DNA from: Asterella californica
Taxonomy: Eukaryota > Streptophyta > Marchantiopsida > Marchantiales > Aytoniaceae
Assembly: GCA_036924285.1 (NCBI GenBank)
Contig: JAYKYS010000005.1
Coordinates: forward strand, 4,898,001-4,962,000
Length of the DNA: 64,000 nt
Direction: 5' to 3'
In this document: one piece after another, positions 10,250-22,416 of the stretch
Position numbering within the stretch: the first letter of the stretch is position 1
How the letters are laid out: each line of letters begins with the position of its first letter
The notes under the pieces: generated by a model
The model's database searches: none
What the model saw: only the letters and a program-made list of their open reading frames with translations
What the model was told of the DNA's origin: nothing
Position numbers and translations under genes: made by a program

Positions 10250-13200
10250 AAGACGACTGCAGCTCAGAAGATGAAGACACCTGAAGAAGCGTCATCTCTC
10301 ACTTTGACGGATGGTATTGTTTGGAATCCTGATCCGAATTCAGATAGTTGGCCTCCGGAGGAAGTTTTGGATGAAGCTGTGTTCAAGGTAAGTACCAGAA
10401 GCAAAGGGAAGTCAGAATCTCGCCAGAAGGACGTCAAGAAGAAGAAGCAGCGTAAGGAGAGGTCATCTTCTCCTGAGCGGCCATCTTCTCCTACTTACGA
10501 CCGAGAAGATCCGAAGTACTTTGCTCCTGACATAAGACAAGAGGTTGAAGCGATCATGCAAGAAGAGCTGGAGAAGAGACGGAAGATAGTACAGCAGCTT
10601 CCTACACCGACTACGGCAACACCTGTCTCACGGGAACAGCCTCCAGTCGAGGGAAGACACTCTTCTGGTCTCCCACCTAAGGAAGCAGCTACTACATCTT
10701 CTCTGTTGGAAACACCAGTCACTCTTCTAAAAAGATCTCTTTACGACTTCTTGCGAGACTTGTGGAATCAGAAGGCGGATGTAACCTTCCAACAGCTGTT
10801 GGATGACAACGCTGGTTACAGGAAGTTGTTACAATCTGTGCTCCGAGGATCGAGGAAGAGGAGGGCAGCTAAACTTCCCAAGAGCACCCCGATCTTAAGA
10901 ATAGAGCATGAGGACTTGGGAGCCCCAGAACTTGATATGGAGATCCATGGCTGTCTTCTGAAGAAGGTACCCATTGATTCCGGCTCCGGAGTTAACATCA
11001 TGACGGAAGAAACGGCGCATGCCCTAGGCTTCACTGAGTTCCAGCCTACTCCGAGAATTCTCAGAATGGCGGACCAGACCAGAAGACGACCTTTGGGGCA
11101 ACTGAAAGATGTCCTCACGGTAATTGGTGGAGTATCTTTTTACCTCACCTACATCATTTTGCGACCTGTAGCTAAGGTTGGATATCAGGTGTTGATAGGA
11201 AGACCATGGCTGTATGCTGCAAATGTGAATACCGACTGGAGAAGGCATCGTTTGAGATTTCCCAATCCTACACCCAAGTCAGGTGAGAAGAGTAAGGTCT
11301 CGCTTCCTTGGATCAAGATTGGACACCAAGGTGAAACTCCGTCTACAACAGAGGGGTACACTTCAGAAGACTCGGCTGCGTCTTCTGACAGTGATGAACG
11401 GTATAATGAGTTTATGGTGAATAACGTGTGTACTACAGAAGAAGCAGAGAAAGTGGAAGATGTGGTCTGCGGATACATTGAGTGCTACGAGATTGCGGAA
11501 GAAGAGCTTCCAGAAGACGAGAATACCGTCTTCTCTTCGGAAGGTCCGACAGTTGGTCTTCCAGAAGACGAATCTGAACTAGAAGAAGCTCCCAAACCGG
11601 AATACTTCGGTGCTAGTGAGTACAGTCACACTGAAGGAATGGTGAACCCGGATGATCTCCAAGAGATGGAGGTTGCTCCTGGGAAGAAGCTGAAGCTTTC
11701 CAAGGTGATCGAGGGCCAGCAGTTGGAAGACTTTCGAGAACTTCTAACGGAGTTCCAGGATGTCTTCGCGTGGACCATAGAAGACATGAAGGGCATACCT
11801 CGAGAGTTGGGAGAGCATCGCATCGACTTGCTAGAGGGCGTTGTTCCTGCATGGCAAAGGCAGTATCGGCTCAACCCCAAGTACTCACTTCTGGTGAAGG
11901 ACCAGATTGACCAATACCTGAAGGCAGGAGTCATCTTCCCAGTACTTAGCAGTGAGTGGGTAGCTCCCATTGTCATCGTGCCGAAGAAGCAGAAAGGGAA
12001 GATCCGAGTGTGTCAGGACTTCCGGAAGCTGAACTTGGCCACGAAGAAGGATCATCACCCTTTACCATTCACCGACTCTGTGTTAGACCAGGTAGCAGGA
12101 CATGAGTTCTACAGCTTCCTAGATGGGTATTCTGGGTACAACCAAGTTTCAATCAGAGAAGAAGACAAGTCGAAAATCACTTTCACTACTGATTGAGGCA
12201 CGTACGCGTACAATCAAATGCCGTTTGGTTTATGCAACGCACCCGCCACGTTCCAGAGGTTGATGATTACAATCTTCAAGGAGTATCTTCGCACCTTTAT
12301 GGAGATTTTCTTGGATGATTTCTGTGTGTTTGGATCGAGAGAAGACCACTTGATATTTCTGAGGAAGTGTTTTCTGAAGTGTAGAGAACATCGTTTGGCA
12401 CTTCACCCTGAGAAATGCTTCTTTGGTATGTCAGAGGGGATCTTGCTAGGACATAGGATTTCTGGAAGAGGTATAGAAGTCGACTGTGCTAAGGTGGAAG
12501 TCATCATCCACCCACCTGCTAACCTGACACAGTTGAGAAGCTTCCTTGGCAACGTAGGATACTACAGGAGGTTTATTGACAGGTACGCAGAGGTAGCAGG
12601 AAGACTCACTAAGTTGCTGAAGAAAGACGAACCATACATTTGGTCTTCTGAGCAGCAGGAAGCATTCGAAGAAATGAAGAGGCTTCTGTCGGAATCCCCT
12701 GTCCTACGGCCGCCTGATTGGGAAAGAGTCTTCCACATTTATGTGGATGTTTCTGCTTTTGCCATCGGGGTGGTGTTGAGTCAGAAAGATGAGAAGAAGA
12801 AGGATTACCCCATCTACTACGCGGGAAGACAACTCAGTGATGCAGAGAAGAAGTACTCGACAACCGAAAGGGAGTGTCTTGGCATGATTTACTCCTGTAG
12901 AAAGTTTAGACACTATCTTCTGGCAAACCCGTTTGTCTTCTATGTAGATCACTTCTCTTTGAAACATCTTGTAAAGAAAGCAGATTTGTCTGGCAGGATA
13001 GCTAGGTGGATTCTCCTACTCCAGGAATTTACTTACACAGTTGAGTACAGGTCCGGAAGACAGCATGTTAATGCTGACTACCTATCCAGGTTGGAGACAG
13101 AACAACGAGAAGATGAAGTGGAAGACGAGTTTCCCGATGAGAAGTTGTTTTCAGTTTTCGTAGAGACACTTTCATCTGAGGGGGGGCGTACCGCCTGCTT

Positions 13201-14509
13201 CCCAGAAGACGAGACTAGATCTTCTGATCCAGTCTTTGCGACTTCCACAGAAGAGTCGATCTTCCAAGACTTGAGAAGGTTCTTAGAAGACCAACAGTAT
13301 CCCGAGGGAATGGATGCGGAGCAGAAGGCCGTCTTCTTACACGAGGCAGGTCCATATGCTATCTTCCAGGATATCCTGTTTCGAAAGGGACATGACGAGA
13401 AGCTGAGAAGATGTCTCGAGCCGTCAGAGATAAAACCAGTGATCACAGGTCTTCACTACGAAGATGCTGGGGGTCACTACGGATTGAAGACCACAGTGAA
13501 GAAGATGCTAGACGTCGGATACTGGTGGCCAACTATGTACCGAGACACTTTCCAGGAGATCAGGAAGTGCGATGCATGCCAGAGGGTGGGAAGACCGACC
13601 GCTACAACAAGGTGGCCTCTTACTCCCATTCTTCCGCTTGCCCCGTTCGAAAAGTGGGGGATCGACTTTGTAGGTCCTATCGCCCCGGTGGCGAGAAGAA
13701 CACGAGCAAGGTACATCTTAATAGCTACCGACTATGCCACCAAGATGGTGGAAGGCGAGGCCACGAGAAAGAACGATGCCGCAGTAGTAGCAAGGTTCCT
13801 ATGACATAACATCATCACTAGGTATGGATGTCCGCTGAAATTGGTGTCAGATAGGGGCACTCATTTCTTAAATGAGACTATCTCCCTCCTGACCCAATAC
13901 TTCAGGATTAAGCATCGGAAGACGACGCCATACAACCCGAAAGCGAATGGGCTGACGGAGAAGTCGAACGGTCTTCTGTGTAACATCCTGAACAAGGTAA
14001 CTGTTAACCATGCGTATGATTGGGACACGAAACTGCCATATGTGTTGTGGGCTTTCAGAATTTCACCTAAAGTCACTACCCAGAAGACGCCTTTCTACAT
14101 AACTTACGGCATGACGCCCATTGTGCCCATTGAGTTAGAGGTCCCAACATACCGGTTAGCCGTATCCGAACGCATGGGAGAAGAAGAGAGCCAAGAGCAG
14201 TGTCTTCTGAACTTCGTAGAGTTTGAAGAAGACAGGAATGCAGCTTTGGAGAAGACATACGAGGTGCAAGCGCAACGTAAGGTAAACTACGATAGCAAGT
14301 TGAGGAAGGTGACTGTTGTGGACGGGGACTTGGTACTTCTCTACGACAACCGTCATATTAAGTTCCCCAGGAAACTTCATCTTCGCTGGATGGGACCTTA
14401 CCGTGTCTAAGAGGTCTTCGACAATGGCTCTTTGCAGTTGGAAGAGTTGGACGGTACACTGATGACCACTCGTGTTAATGGGTGGCGCGTCAAGAAGTAC
14501 TGGACGTAA
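10250..14509 (+). pseudogene. pol: G1 Pol: protease, reverse transcriptase, RNase H, integrase
   Basis: Pol continues in the same frame as gag. The aspartic protease has the motif IDSGSGVNIM (about 10975-11005). The RT has CQDFRKLN, FLDGYSGYNQ and the catalytic FLDDF variant of YxDD (near 12310). RNase H follows (HIYVDVSAFAIG, TERECLG). The integrase has an HHCC finger (HYEDAGGHYG ... CDACQ), the core aspartates in GIDFVGP and VSDRGTHF, and the core glutamate after NGLTEKSN. In-frame stops break it at 12194 (TGA where TGG is expected before GTYAYNQMPFG), 13802 (TGA) and 14408 (TAA); the likely natural stop is TAA at 14507. No chromodomain and no env ORF follow. The domain order and PBS place it near plant Tat/Athila rather than the chromoviruses. 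Confidence 0.93.
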
Positions 14510-14530
14510 ACAGAAGTGCAGGAACCACTG

Positions 14531-14552
14531 ATGTTTGCGGGGACGCAAACAT
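14531..14552 (+). other. 9-bp hairpin with GNRA-type tetraloop before the PPT
   Basis: ATGTTTGCG and CGCAAACAT form a perfect stem around a GGGA loop. It sits 22 bp after the gag-pol stop and directly before the polypurine tract. See findings. Confidence 0.7.
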
Positions 14553-14565
14553 GTGAGGGTGGGCG
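14553..14565 (+). promoter_or_regulatory. G1 polypurine tract
   Basis: The purine-rich GTGAGGGTGGGCG lies immediately 5' of the LTR start (TGTGGTGCCC at 14568), where plus-strand priming occurs in LTR retroelements. It is interrupted by pyrimidines, so the exact ends are uncertain. Confidence 0.6.
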
Positions 14566-15272
14566 TATGTGGTGCCCACAAATTACAGGATGCACGAATT
14601 TTTGAAATTTTTAGGAATAATGACTTGTTTATATAACTGAAGAAGCGTTGTTACTTAAGGTTACGTCTTCCTTAACAGGAAGATGATCTTAAGAGTTGTT
14701 TGTAATAAGAAGTTGACTTCTTCAGAAGACGACCGTCTTCGGAAGATCATCTTCTCAGTTGCGTCTTCAGAAGATGAGAAGATGGCGGAAGATGGGAAGA
14801 CGGCGGAAGACACCTGTCTTCCGGAAGACAGCAATCACGAAGGCCTGACCACGAGTTTTCGGGTAAACAAGTAGGTGTACCTACTAAGTAAGCACCCATG
14901 TGGTAGGTAGGTCGAAGAAGACACCTAGGGTCGAAACCCCTAATCTGCGGGGAAGATGCGTGAGGAAGCACATAAGCCACCTTCCAACTTCCCGTAGCAC
15001 AGTGCGCCTGAAGAAGATCGATTGAGAGAGTGAACTTCGAGCTAGCATTGAGAGAGGAATCGAGTAAGACATCGAGGTAGGAGAGAGTAAGTTGGCAGCT
15101 AGGCATCGGGAGGTCTTCCGAAAAAGACATTGAACCGGAAGCTGTCTTGGGAGTCTTCCCAGAGACCACTATCACCGCAGGAGCCCGCAACCATCTTCTG
15201 AACCTGTTATGCACTCTACGTTTCACGAATCTTGTATCTTCTGATAGGAAGTAAGATGTAATGCAAGGTGGG

Positions 15273-16371
15273 TGTTGTGACGTAGGATTTCTCCTTTTGC
15301 CCATTTAGTATACAAGATATCGTTCCCACAGAGGATTTGCACAAGTAACGCTGCTCTAAGTTCTAAGATCTGTTCAAACACACAAACACGCGGGTTTTGC
15401 CTAGAAATCCCGTCTTCTCACAAAACCACACAAAACAACACGTCTTCCAGATACGCCAAATGGTGCTCTGGACCCAAACAAACAACTACCAACTAAAATA
15501 TCACACAACTATTCACAGAGAAGCTCGGGAAGACGATCTTCCTGCTTCCAGGTTGCTTCTTCCGGTCTTCTCGATACCGTCTTCTCGAAACGATTCTCGT
15601 CTTCTGGGGGTTTAGCTCGTCTTCTCACACCTCCAGAAGGCTGTCCGGCTTCGCAGAAGTCGACTAGTAACAGTCGTTACACCTTACTCTCACACTCACA
15701 TTCCATCGGGTTGGATAAATCACATGGTGTATGCCCCCTGTAGCCTTCCCAGGCTTCTGCCTACGGAAGTTGTCTTCCTGCAGCGCTACAACGACATCAC
15801 CTTCACGGAAGCTCAATAGAAGTATCGGAAGCTCACTAGAAGAAGATAAGAAGATGGGGAAGATGAGGGAAGATGAGAAGAAGAAGAAATCCAAACAAGA
15901 GAAAACAGGATGAAAAGAGTAAATTAAGGTTCCGACAGGCTTCTAGTCCGGATCCTGACTAACAAGCCATCCCTGCTTGTAATAGTTTTGGGGAGGAAGA
16001 CAACAAACGTGAGTACTGTTGCACCGTCTTCTACTCGAGGATGTCTTCTTCTGTTGCGGGAAGAAGTCTTCTTTCTTCTTCACTTCGCTGCTCTGACTGC
16101 TCTGTCTTCTGGGATCCCTTATCCATAAGACCGTTCGTACGTAGATCCCAAGTGCTCTACTGAACGAGTCAAGCTACACTTCCACAACTGCTGACAGTCA
16201 TCGCCACTCAAGAAGAACACTTCCCATGCACAATTGGGAGCGAATTCAATGAACCCACCATCCAAAAGACATGGACAAAGCTTCTGCACTCAAATCCACA
16301 ATCTATTCCCCGAGAAGAAGTCACAATGGCATTGGGAAGCTCACTCCCGCTACTTCCTGCGTCTACTCCTC
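15273..16371 (-). repeat. Truncated G1 LTR, 3' portion
   Basis: This piece is homologous to 18088-19190 and 2843-3886. It is cut at about 16371 (CTACTCCTCG), where plus-strand LTR sequence (GAAGACGGAGTAGCTG) begins. It carries the conserved stretch with CCCATTTAGTATACAAGATA and the purine tract near 15836-15912. Confidence 0.85.
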
Positions 16372-16506
16372 GAAGACGGAGTAGCTGTCTTCTGGAAGAC
16401 TAGTTTTGTCTTCTGAGAGTGGAAGCTAGACTGTGGGCACTCGGGAAGGACTGAGCCTTCAGCTCATAGTAGGTGCTTGTGGTTTAGTGCAACAGAACTT
16501 TCAGGT

Positions 16507-18087
16507 ATGTCGATGCATCCGCGAGGCTTGGTGTTACCAGCGACAGAATTGGCCGAGGCCACTCCTTTCCTCAAGGAGTTGGGTCTCGACTTCTTCCTGT
16601 GGGACTGGAACCTCGCAGATCAAGGGCTTCTGGAGGAGGTATGGGCAGCGTTACCACCGCGTAACCGTGTACCTGCAAAGGCAGGAGTTGCTCGGGGAAG
16701 AGCATCTTCCTGGACAGAAGACTGGTGGCGTAAGGCGTTTCACAGGCCTGAGACCGAGAACCGAGGATATTGGTACGAGAAGAAGATCTTGCCTAAGATT
16801 GTGAGTTCATGGCATGTGCCTGGGAGTACCACCTGCCTTTTCGTGGAAGACAGGCAGGGGAGGAACGGTTGGAAGATAGAGTCTTACCGGGAGCCGAAGA
16901 AGCGACTTCTGGCGAAGTTGTTTCTGCATCTTTTCCCCAAGGGAAAAGCGCAGAAGACGAGATACTTAGGAGATTAGGACGTGGAGTTCCTGGAATCAGT
17001 GTGGGATGACAGAGTGTCAATCTACTGGGGCGCGTACATCCACAACTATGTACAGACGGAGCTAGCATACTTGGGTACCCCGGCGGGAGGACATCTGACG
17101 CCCTTCTTCTGCTACTTGTATGTAGCCATGGGGGATCTTAGGGAAGATCAGCTGGCAGTGTATGGGCCAACGGAGCGACAGGAGGTGAAGGAGGAGACCT
17201 CGGAAGACGATGACCGAGAGGTAGCAGCAACGCCCCCTCTCACTCTGATGCCACAGCTGAGACCCGGCTCTCACCAGAAGACGCTTCTGGTGAGGGAAGA
17301 CGAGTCTAGTGGGTCGGAAGACGACACGCCAGTGAGGAAGATGAGTCACAGAAGTATACCAAGGACACCCATCTCCCTCATCCATTCAGGATCGGAGTCG
17401 GACTCGGAGGAAGACTTGCTGAGTACCCGATCGGAGCAGAAGACAGCTTCTGTAACACCTGGGAGTCTTCCGAAGACTCCAGAAGACGAAGGATGGATGG
17501 GTACTCCTACTGCGATGCAAGGAAGCGCAAAGAGGAGAGCCGCTCCTGCCACGAGGAGTCTTCCACCCCGGAAGATGAGAAGAGTAGCTTCTTCTCGTGC
17601 GTAGAAGATGAAGGTCGTAGTGGTGGAAGAGGCTCCCTTGCCTCTGGAAGACGAAGTCGACACCATCGAGCGAGTGGTGGGGATGAACTTGTCTTCTGCA
17701 GGAAGACGACTGGAGGAGTTCAGTGCCTACTTCAGAAGGAGATCCAGCCCGCTATGGAGTTGCTAGAAAGGAGAGCGAGGGCACAGGAGAAGCCCTTACA
17801 GCCTGGATTCGGCCTGCGCACCTTGCTGCGACAGGAAGACAGCCAGAAGAAGACGGAGTCGCTGGAAGCTAGTCTCCGCACCACGGAGAAGCTTGCAGCC
17901 AGGTACAAGGCGGAAGCAGCCGCTTCTGCCGAGGAGTCGATGCAACTTCGGAAGAGCAACCAGGAGTTGCAGACGCGAGTGCAGCAGCGTGATCAGGAAG
18001 TTCTCCGAGTACGGGAGAAGATCACTGCCCTCGCAGAAGAGCAGACCACTTGGAAGATGCAGCGAGAAGCCGCAGAAGCGCGAGATG
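16507..18087 (+). pseudogene. LTR-encoded coiled-coil protein, copy B (3' truncated)
   Basis: This copy keeps the N-terminal part. It starts at ATG 16507 (MSMHPRG), followed by a globular Trp-rich segment (FFLWDWNLADQG, WTEDWWRKAFHR, YREPKKRLLAKLFLHLF), the GGHLTPFFCYLY segment, the acidic region and the first half of the coiled coil. Stops at 16975-16977 and 17602-17604 are TAG where sibling copies read CAG (Gln), in the segments before DVEFLE and after SSRA. A base is lost near 17731, shifting the frame into the coiled coil. It ends abruptly at 18087, where an inverted LTR terminus begins. Confidence 0.75.
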
Positions 18088-19714
18088 TGTAGTGACTAAG
18101 GATTTCTCCTTTTGCCCATTTAGTATACAAGATATCGTTCCCACAGAGGATTTGCACAAGTAACGCTGCTCTAAGTTCTAAGATCTGTTCAAACACACAA
18201 ACACACGGGTTTTGTCTAAAAAGCCCGTCTTCTCACAAAACCACACAAACCAACACGTCTTCTAGACACGCCAAATGGTGCTCTGGACCTAAACAAACAA
18301 CTACCAATTACAATATCACACAACTATTCACAAAGAAGCTCGGGAATACGATCTTCCTACTTCCAGGTTGCTTCTTCCGGTCTTCTCGATACCGTCTTCC
18401 CGAAGCGATTCTCGTCTTCTGGGGGTTTAGCTCGTCTTCTCACACCTCCAGAAGGCTGTCCTGCTTCGGAGAAGTCGACTAGTAACAGTCATTACACCTT
18501 ATTCTCACACTCACATTCCAATCGGGTTAGATTAATCACAGGGTGTATGCCCCCTGTAGCCTTCCCAGGCTTCTGCCTACGGAAGTTGTCTTCCTACAGC
18601 ACTACAACGACATTCACCTTCACGGAAGCTCAATAGAAGTATCGGAAGCTCACTAGAAGAAGGTAAGAAGATGGGGAAGATGGGGGGAGATGGGGAAGAT
18701 AAGAAAATCCAAACAAGAGAAAACATGATGAAAAAGGGCAATTAAGATTCCGACAGGCTTCTAGTCCGGATCCTGACTAACAAGCCATCCCTGCTTGTAA
18801 TAGTTTGGGGAGGAAGACAACAAACGTGAGTACTGTGGCACCGTCTTCTACTCGAGGATGTCGTCTTCTGTTGCGGGAAGAAGTCTTCTTTCTTCTTCAC
18901 TTTGCTGCTCCGACTGCTCTGTCTTCTGTGATCACTTACCCAGAAGACCGTTCGTACGTAGATCCCAAGTGCTCTACTGAACGAGTCAAGCTACACTCCA
19001 CAACTGTTGACATTCACCGCCACTCAAGAAGAACACTTCCCAGGTACAATTGGGAGCGAATTCAATACATTCCACCACCCAGAAGACATGAGCGAAGCTG
19101 CTGCACTCAAATCCACAATCTATTCCCCGAGAAGAAGTCACAATGGCATTGGGAAGCTCACTCCCTCTACTTCCTGCGTCTACTCCTCGACACACCAGCC
19201 TAGCTAACAGGACTGCACGAGGATGCCGTTCTCTGTTCCTGGACTGTCCACTATCTCTATCTACATCTTCGAACCGCTGCTGGTGCGAGTATGCAGACCC
19301 CTCCTGTATATTCCAAGACTATTCGTATGTTTCCAACAACGGGTGTAGTGTGCTAAGACTGTCTCTGCTCTAATGTGTCTCGCCTGCCTGTAGAATCGGT
19401 GTGTATGTTCAGTTACTGCCGAATTCTACAGAACTGGCAGAGCTATCAGAGAGCTTTTCTCCTACCCTGCTATCCTACTTAACCATCTGCCTCGAGAGTC
19501 AGGGGAGGCGACCACCAGGGAGAGAGAGAGAGGCGCTGACAAGAGGTTGTCACCTCACATGCATGCGGTTCCTCTTCCCAATTAGCCCTCCACTGTGTTA
19601 CTCCTACGCTACCTATGCTGCCACATGGGGTCCTAACTATTTTTACATAGAAAACTGCCACCCTTAAGATAGCATGTCCAATCCTACTAAATCTGGAAGT
19701 GTCAATTGAGTTTG

Positions 19715-20158
19715 CTAACTACTCTGATTGCTCGGTGGCAATCCTACATGATCTGCTCCTACCGGAGCTACTACCTCGACTTCTGATGGGCTGGGAAGCC
19801 CTGCACTTACCTCGGGTACCACTGAGGTAGCTTCCCTCCCCTCGCTCTTCGCTGGCCCTGCTGTTTCTGCGGCTGCGTCTTCCTCGGCTTCGACTTCGGA
19901 AGACGGAATGGTCTTCTGGGAAGACGAGTCGAATGGTGCGTCTTCGGTCTTCTGAGGCACAGATGCAGTACTAGGGACCATGGCGATCTCATAGGGGTCC
20001 GGGGAAGTCGCTTCCTCCACGCGGAATACCTGGGAAGACGGCTCGTCTTCCTGTCTTCCAGAAGACATCATGTCTTCCGGGGCGTCTTCTGGAGTCTTCT
20101 CGTCTTCCAACGCTGTCACCACCAAGTGTACAGCAAGATCGAACTCCTCCTTCTCCAT
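19715..20158 (-). pseudogene. LTR-encoded coiled-coil protein, copy C (acidic C-terminal tail only)
   Basis: The segment starts at MEKEEFDLAVHLV and covers the acidic Glu/Ser/Pro tail that ends copies A, D and E. One base is missing near the end, so the terminal residues differ (SNQSS instead of EQSE). The globular part and coiled coil are deleted: the sequence passes from the GGATCC before MEKEE straight to the block upstream of the ORF. Confidence 0.7.
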
Positions 20159-22083
20159 TCCGGATCCAGTCGAGGGTTTTGTGGGCTTAGGGTGCCCACA
20201 GTCTAGCTTCTACTTCTCAGAAGACGAAACTAGTCTTCCAGAAGACCGCTACTCCGTCTTCTAGGATTCTAACAGTGCTTTCCAAATAGCTCTCGTCTTC
20301 CGGGCTATATCTAAACAATCCTATCTAAGCAAGGCCTCGCATGGATTACCAAGAAGACAACCCACCTTGCATTACATCCTACTTCCTATCAGAAGATACA
20401 AGATATGCGAGAAGTAGAGTATGAGAAAGGTTCAGAAGATGGTTGCGGGCTCCTGCGGTGACAGTGGCCTCTGGGAAGACACTTGGGACAGCTTCCGATT
20501 CAATGTCGTTCTTGGAAGACCTCCCGAAGTCAGACTTCCCTTCACTGGTCTCACCTGTCTTCTTCTTCCTACGCGCAATCTATCCTCACAACAGACTCAA
20601 GACATGTGCACTCTGTTCTTCTGACTTCTCACCTCTCATACACAGTCAGAAGAAGTTTGCTGCATGATGGGAAGACATGACCCTCGACCATTCTCTCCGG
20701 ATTCTGCCAGCAATACTTCTCACAACTTTCTTCTAAGTTCGGGAAGAAGAAGGAACGGCTGCTATGGGTCGGACAGAAGAGACCCGAAATGGACCCTCAC
20801 GTCTTCTCGCTCATTTTGCCAGCCTTTCAGTCTTCTAGTCTCTCTAGGAAGATGTGGAGTTGAGAAGCTTGGAAGACCGGGAGGCACAGGCCTAGTTCCC
20901 GAGTTCCAACTTCTCGAAATAACACAACAACTCACCACACCACTCAGGCTTCGTACCAAGTCTCTCTAAACACAAAAGCAAAGCAAATTCACTCTTGATA
21001 CGAATTGTGTTCAGTCGACTTCCGAAGATGTCTTCCGAAGACAATCAAGTTCAAGAAGCGTCTTCCGAAGATGTTCTCATCTTCCGAATCGTCTTCTATT
21101 CCAAGTTTCGGGGCTAGAGAGGTAGTAGGGTAGAGAAATTGATAGTTGGGTTCGCCAATTTGAAGACTAGGGGTAGGGAAGCTCGAATTGAGCTCGGGAA
21201 GAAGCAAGGAGATATCTTGACAGAAATTGGGCAGCGCTTCCGCGCCCAATGTCTCAATGTCTCAATAGGAAAGATGGGGGGTGGGGTAATCGATCAGGCT
21301 GCCTGCACACAATCAAGGAAGCGCGGGGAGTACCAGACAATGGCGAGAAGAAGTGGGAAGGGGAAAGAACAGAGAAAAGAACCTCTACAGTCTTCTTCGG
21401 CTCCCGAGTTGCTTTCGACCTCCGCGCGCTTCTAGCTCTTGTACTAGCTTCCAATGCGACTCCTCTCGAATGCGCCTGCTGTCAATTTCGGTCCACACCT
21501 CGATTCTACTTTCGCTTCTACTCGCCAATCTCCACTGTCAACTTCTCGGAAGCTCCACAGAAATGCCTTCGCTCTCTCTGCTGTTTGTGCTGCCGCAGTC
21601 CGATTTCACCCTTCGCCTAGCTGCCAACGTACTCTCTACTACCTCGATGTCTTACTCGATTCCTCTCTCAATGCTAACTCGAAGTTCACTCTCTCAATTG
21701 ATCTTCTTCAGGCGCACTGTGCTGCGGGAAGTTGGAAGGTGGCTAATGTGCTTCCTCACGCATCTTCCCCGCAGATTAGGGGTTCTCGTCCTTGGTGTCT
21801 TCCTGACCTACCTACCTATTCGGTGCGCTCCAGTAGGTACACCTACTGTCTTACCCGAAAACTCGTGGTTGATCCTTCGCGGTCGCTGTCTTCTGGAAGA
21901 TAGGTGTCTTCCGCTGTCTTCCCATCTTCCGCCGTCTTCTCGTCTTCTGAAGATGCAACTGAGAAGACGATCTTCCGAAGACGGTCGTCTTCTGTCAAAC
22001 AGCTCTTAAGATCATCTTCCTACTAAGGAAGCCGTAACCTTAAGTAACAATGCTTCTTCAGTTATACAAACAAGTCATTATCC

Positions 22084-22150
22084 TTAAAAATTTCAAAATT
22101 TTAAAAATTTCAAAATTTCAAAATTTCAAAATTTTTTTTTTTTTTTTTTG
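22084..22150. repeat. AAAATTTC tandem array with 18-T tract
   Basis: Short units AAAATTTC/AAATTTC are repeated and followed by a long T run. The same spot in the other LTR starts (14590, 38985) has only one or two units and no T run, so the array expanded in this copy. Confidence 0.8.
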
Positions 22151-22416
22151 TGCATCCTGTAATTTGTGGGCACCACAGTGGGTTGTCTTCTTGGTAATCC
22201 ATGCGAGGCCTTGCTTAGTTAGGATTGTTTAGATATAGCTCGGAAGACGAGAGCTATTTAGGAAGCACTGTTAGAATCTCGGAAGACGGAGTAGTTGTCT
22301 TCTGGAAGACTAGTTTCGTCTTCTGAGAAGTAGAAGCTAGACTGTGGGCACTTGGGAAGGATTGAGCCTTCAGCTCACAGTAAGTGCGTGTGGCTTAGTG
22401 CAACAGATCTTCCAGT

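Larger units (their letters stand above)
15273..22177 (-). mobile_element. 6.9-kb composite of G1-type LTR pieces inserted in the 3' LTR
   Basis: The left terminus is TGTTGTGACG (LTR end, inverted) and the right terminus is GTGGGCACCACA (LTR start, inverted). The TSD GTGGG lies at 15268-15272 and 22178-22182. Inside are an inverted LTR 3' part (15273-16371), a plus-strand LTR piece with ORF copy B (16372-18087), and a minus-strand LTR from end to start (18088-22177). No gag-pol is present. The internal inversion must have followed or accompanied the insertion. Confidence 0.8.
18088..22177 (-). repeat. G1 LTR from end to start, with most of its ORF deleted
   Basis: The segment begins TGTAGTGAC and ends CACCACA, the inverted LTR termini. 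It contains the complete downstream block, only the C-terminal part of the ORF (19715-20165), then the block with TATCTAAACAATCCT and the upstream block to 22177. The flanks (AGATG left, GTGGG right) do not match, so it is not an independent clean insertion. Confidence 0.83.

Noticed and set aside
18805..19203. Antisense open stretch in the LTR downstream block (also at 3559-3891 and 6864-7205), up to 132 codons
   Set aside because: It has no ATG (it opens at TTG), and its presence in three copies follows simply from their near identity.
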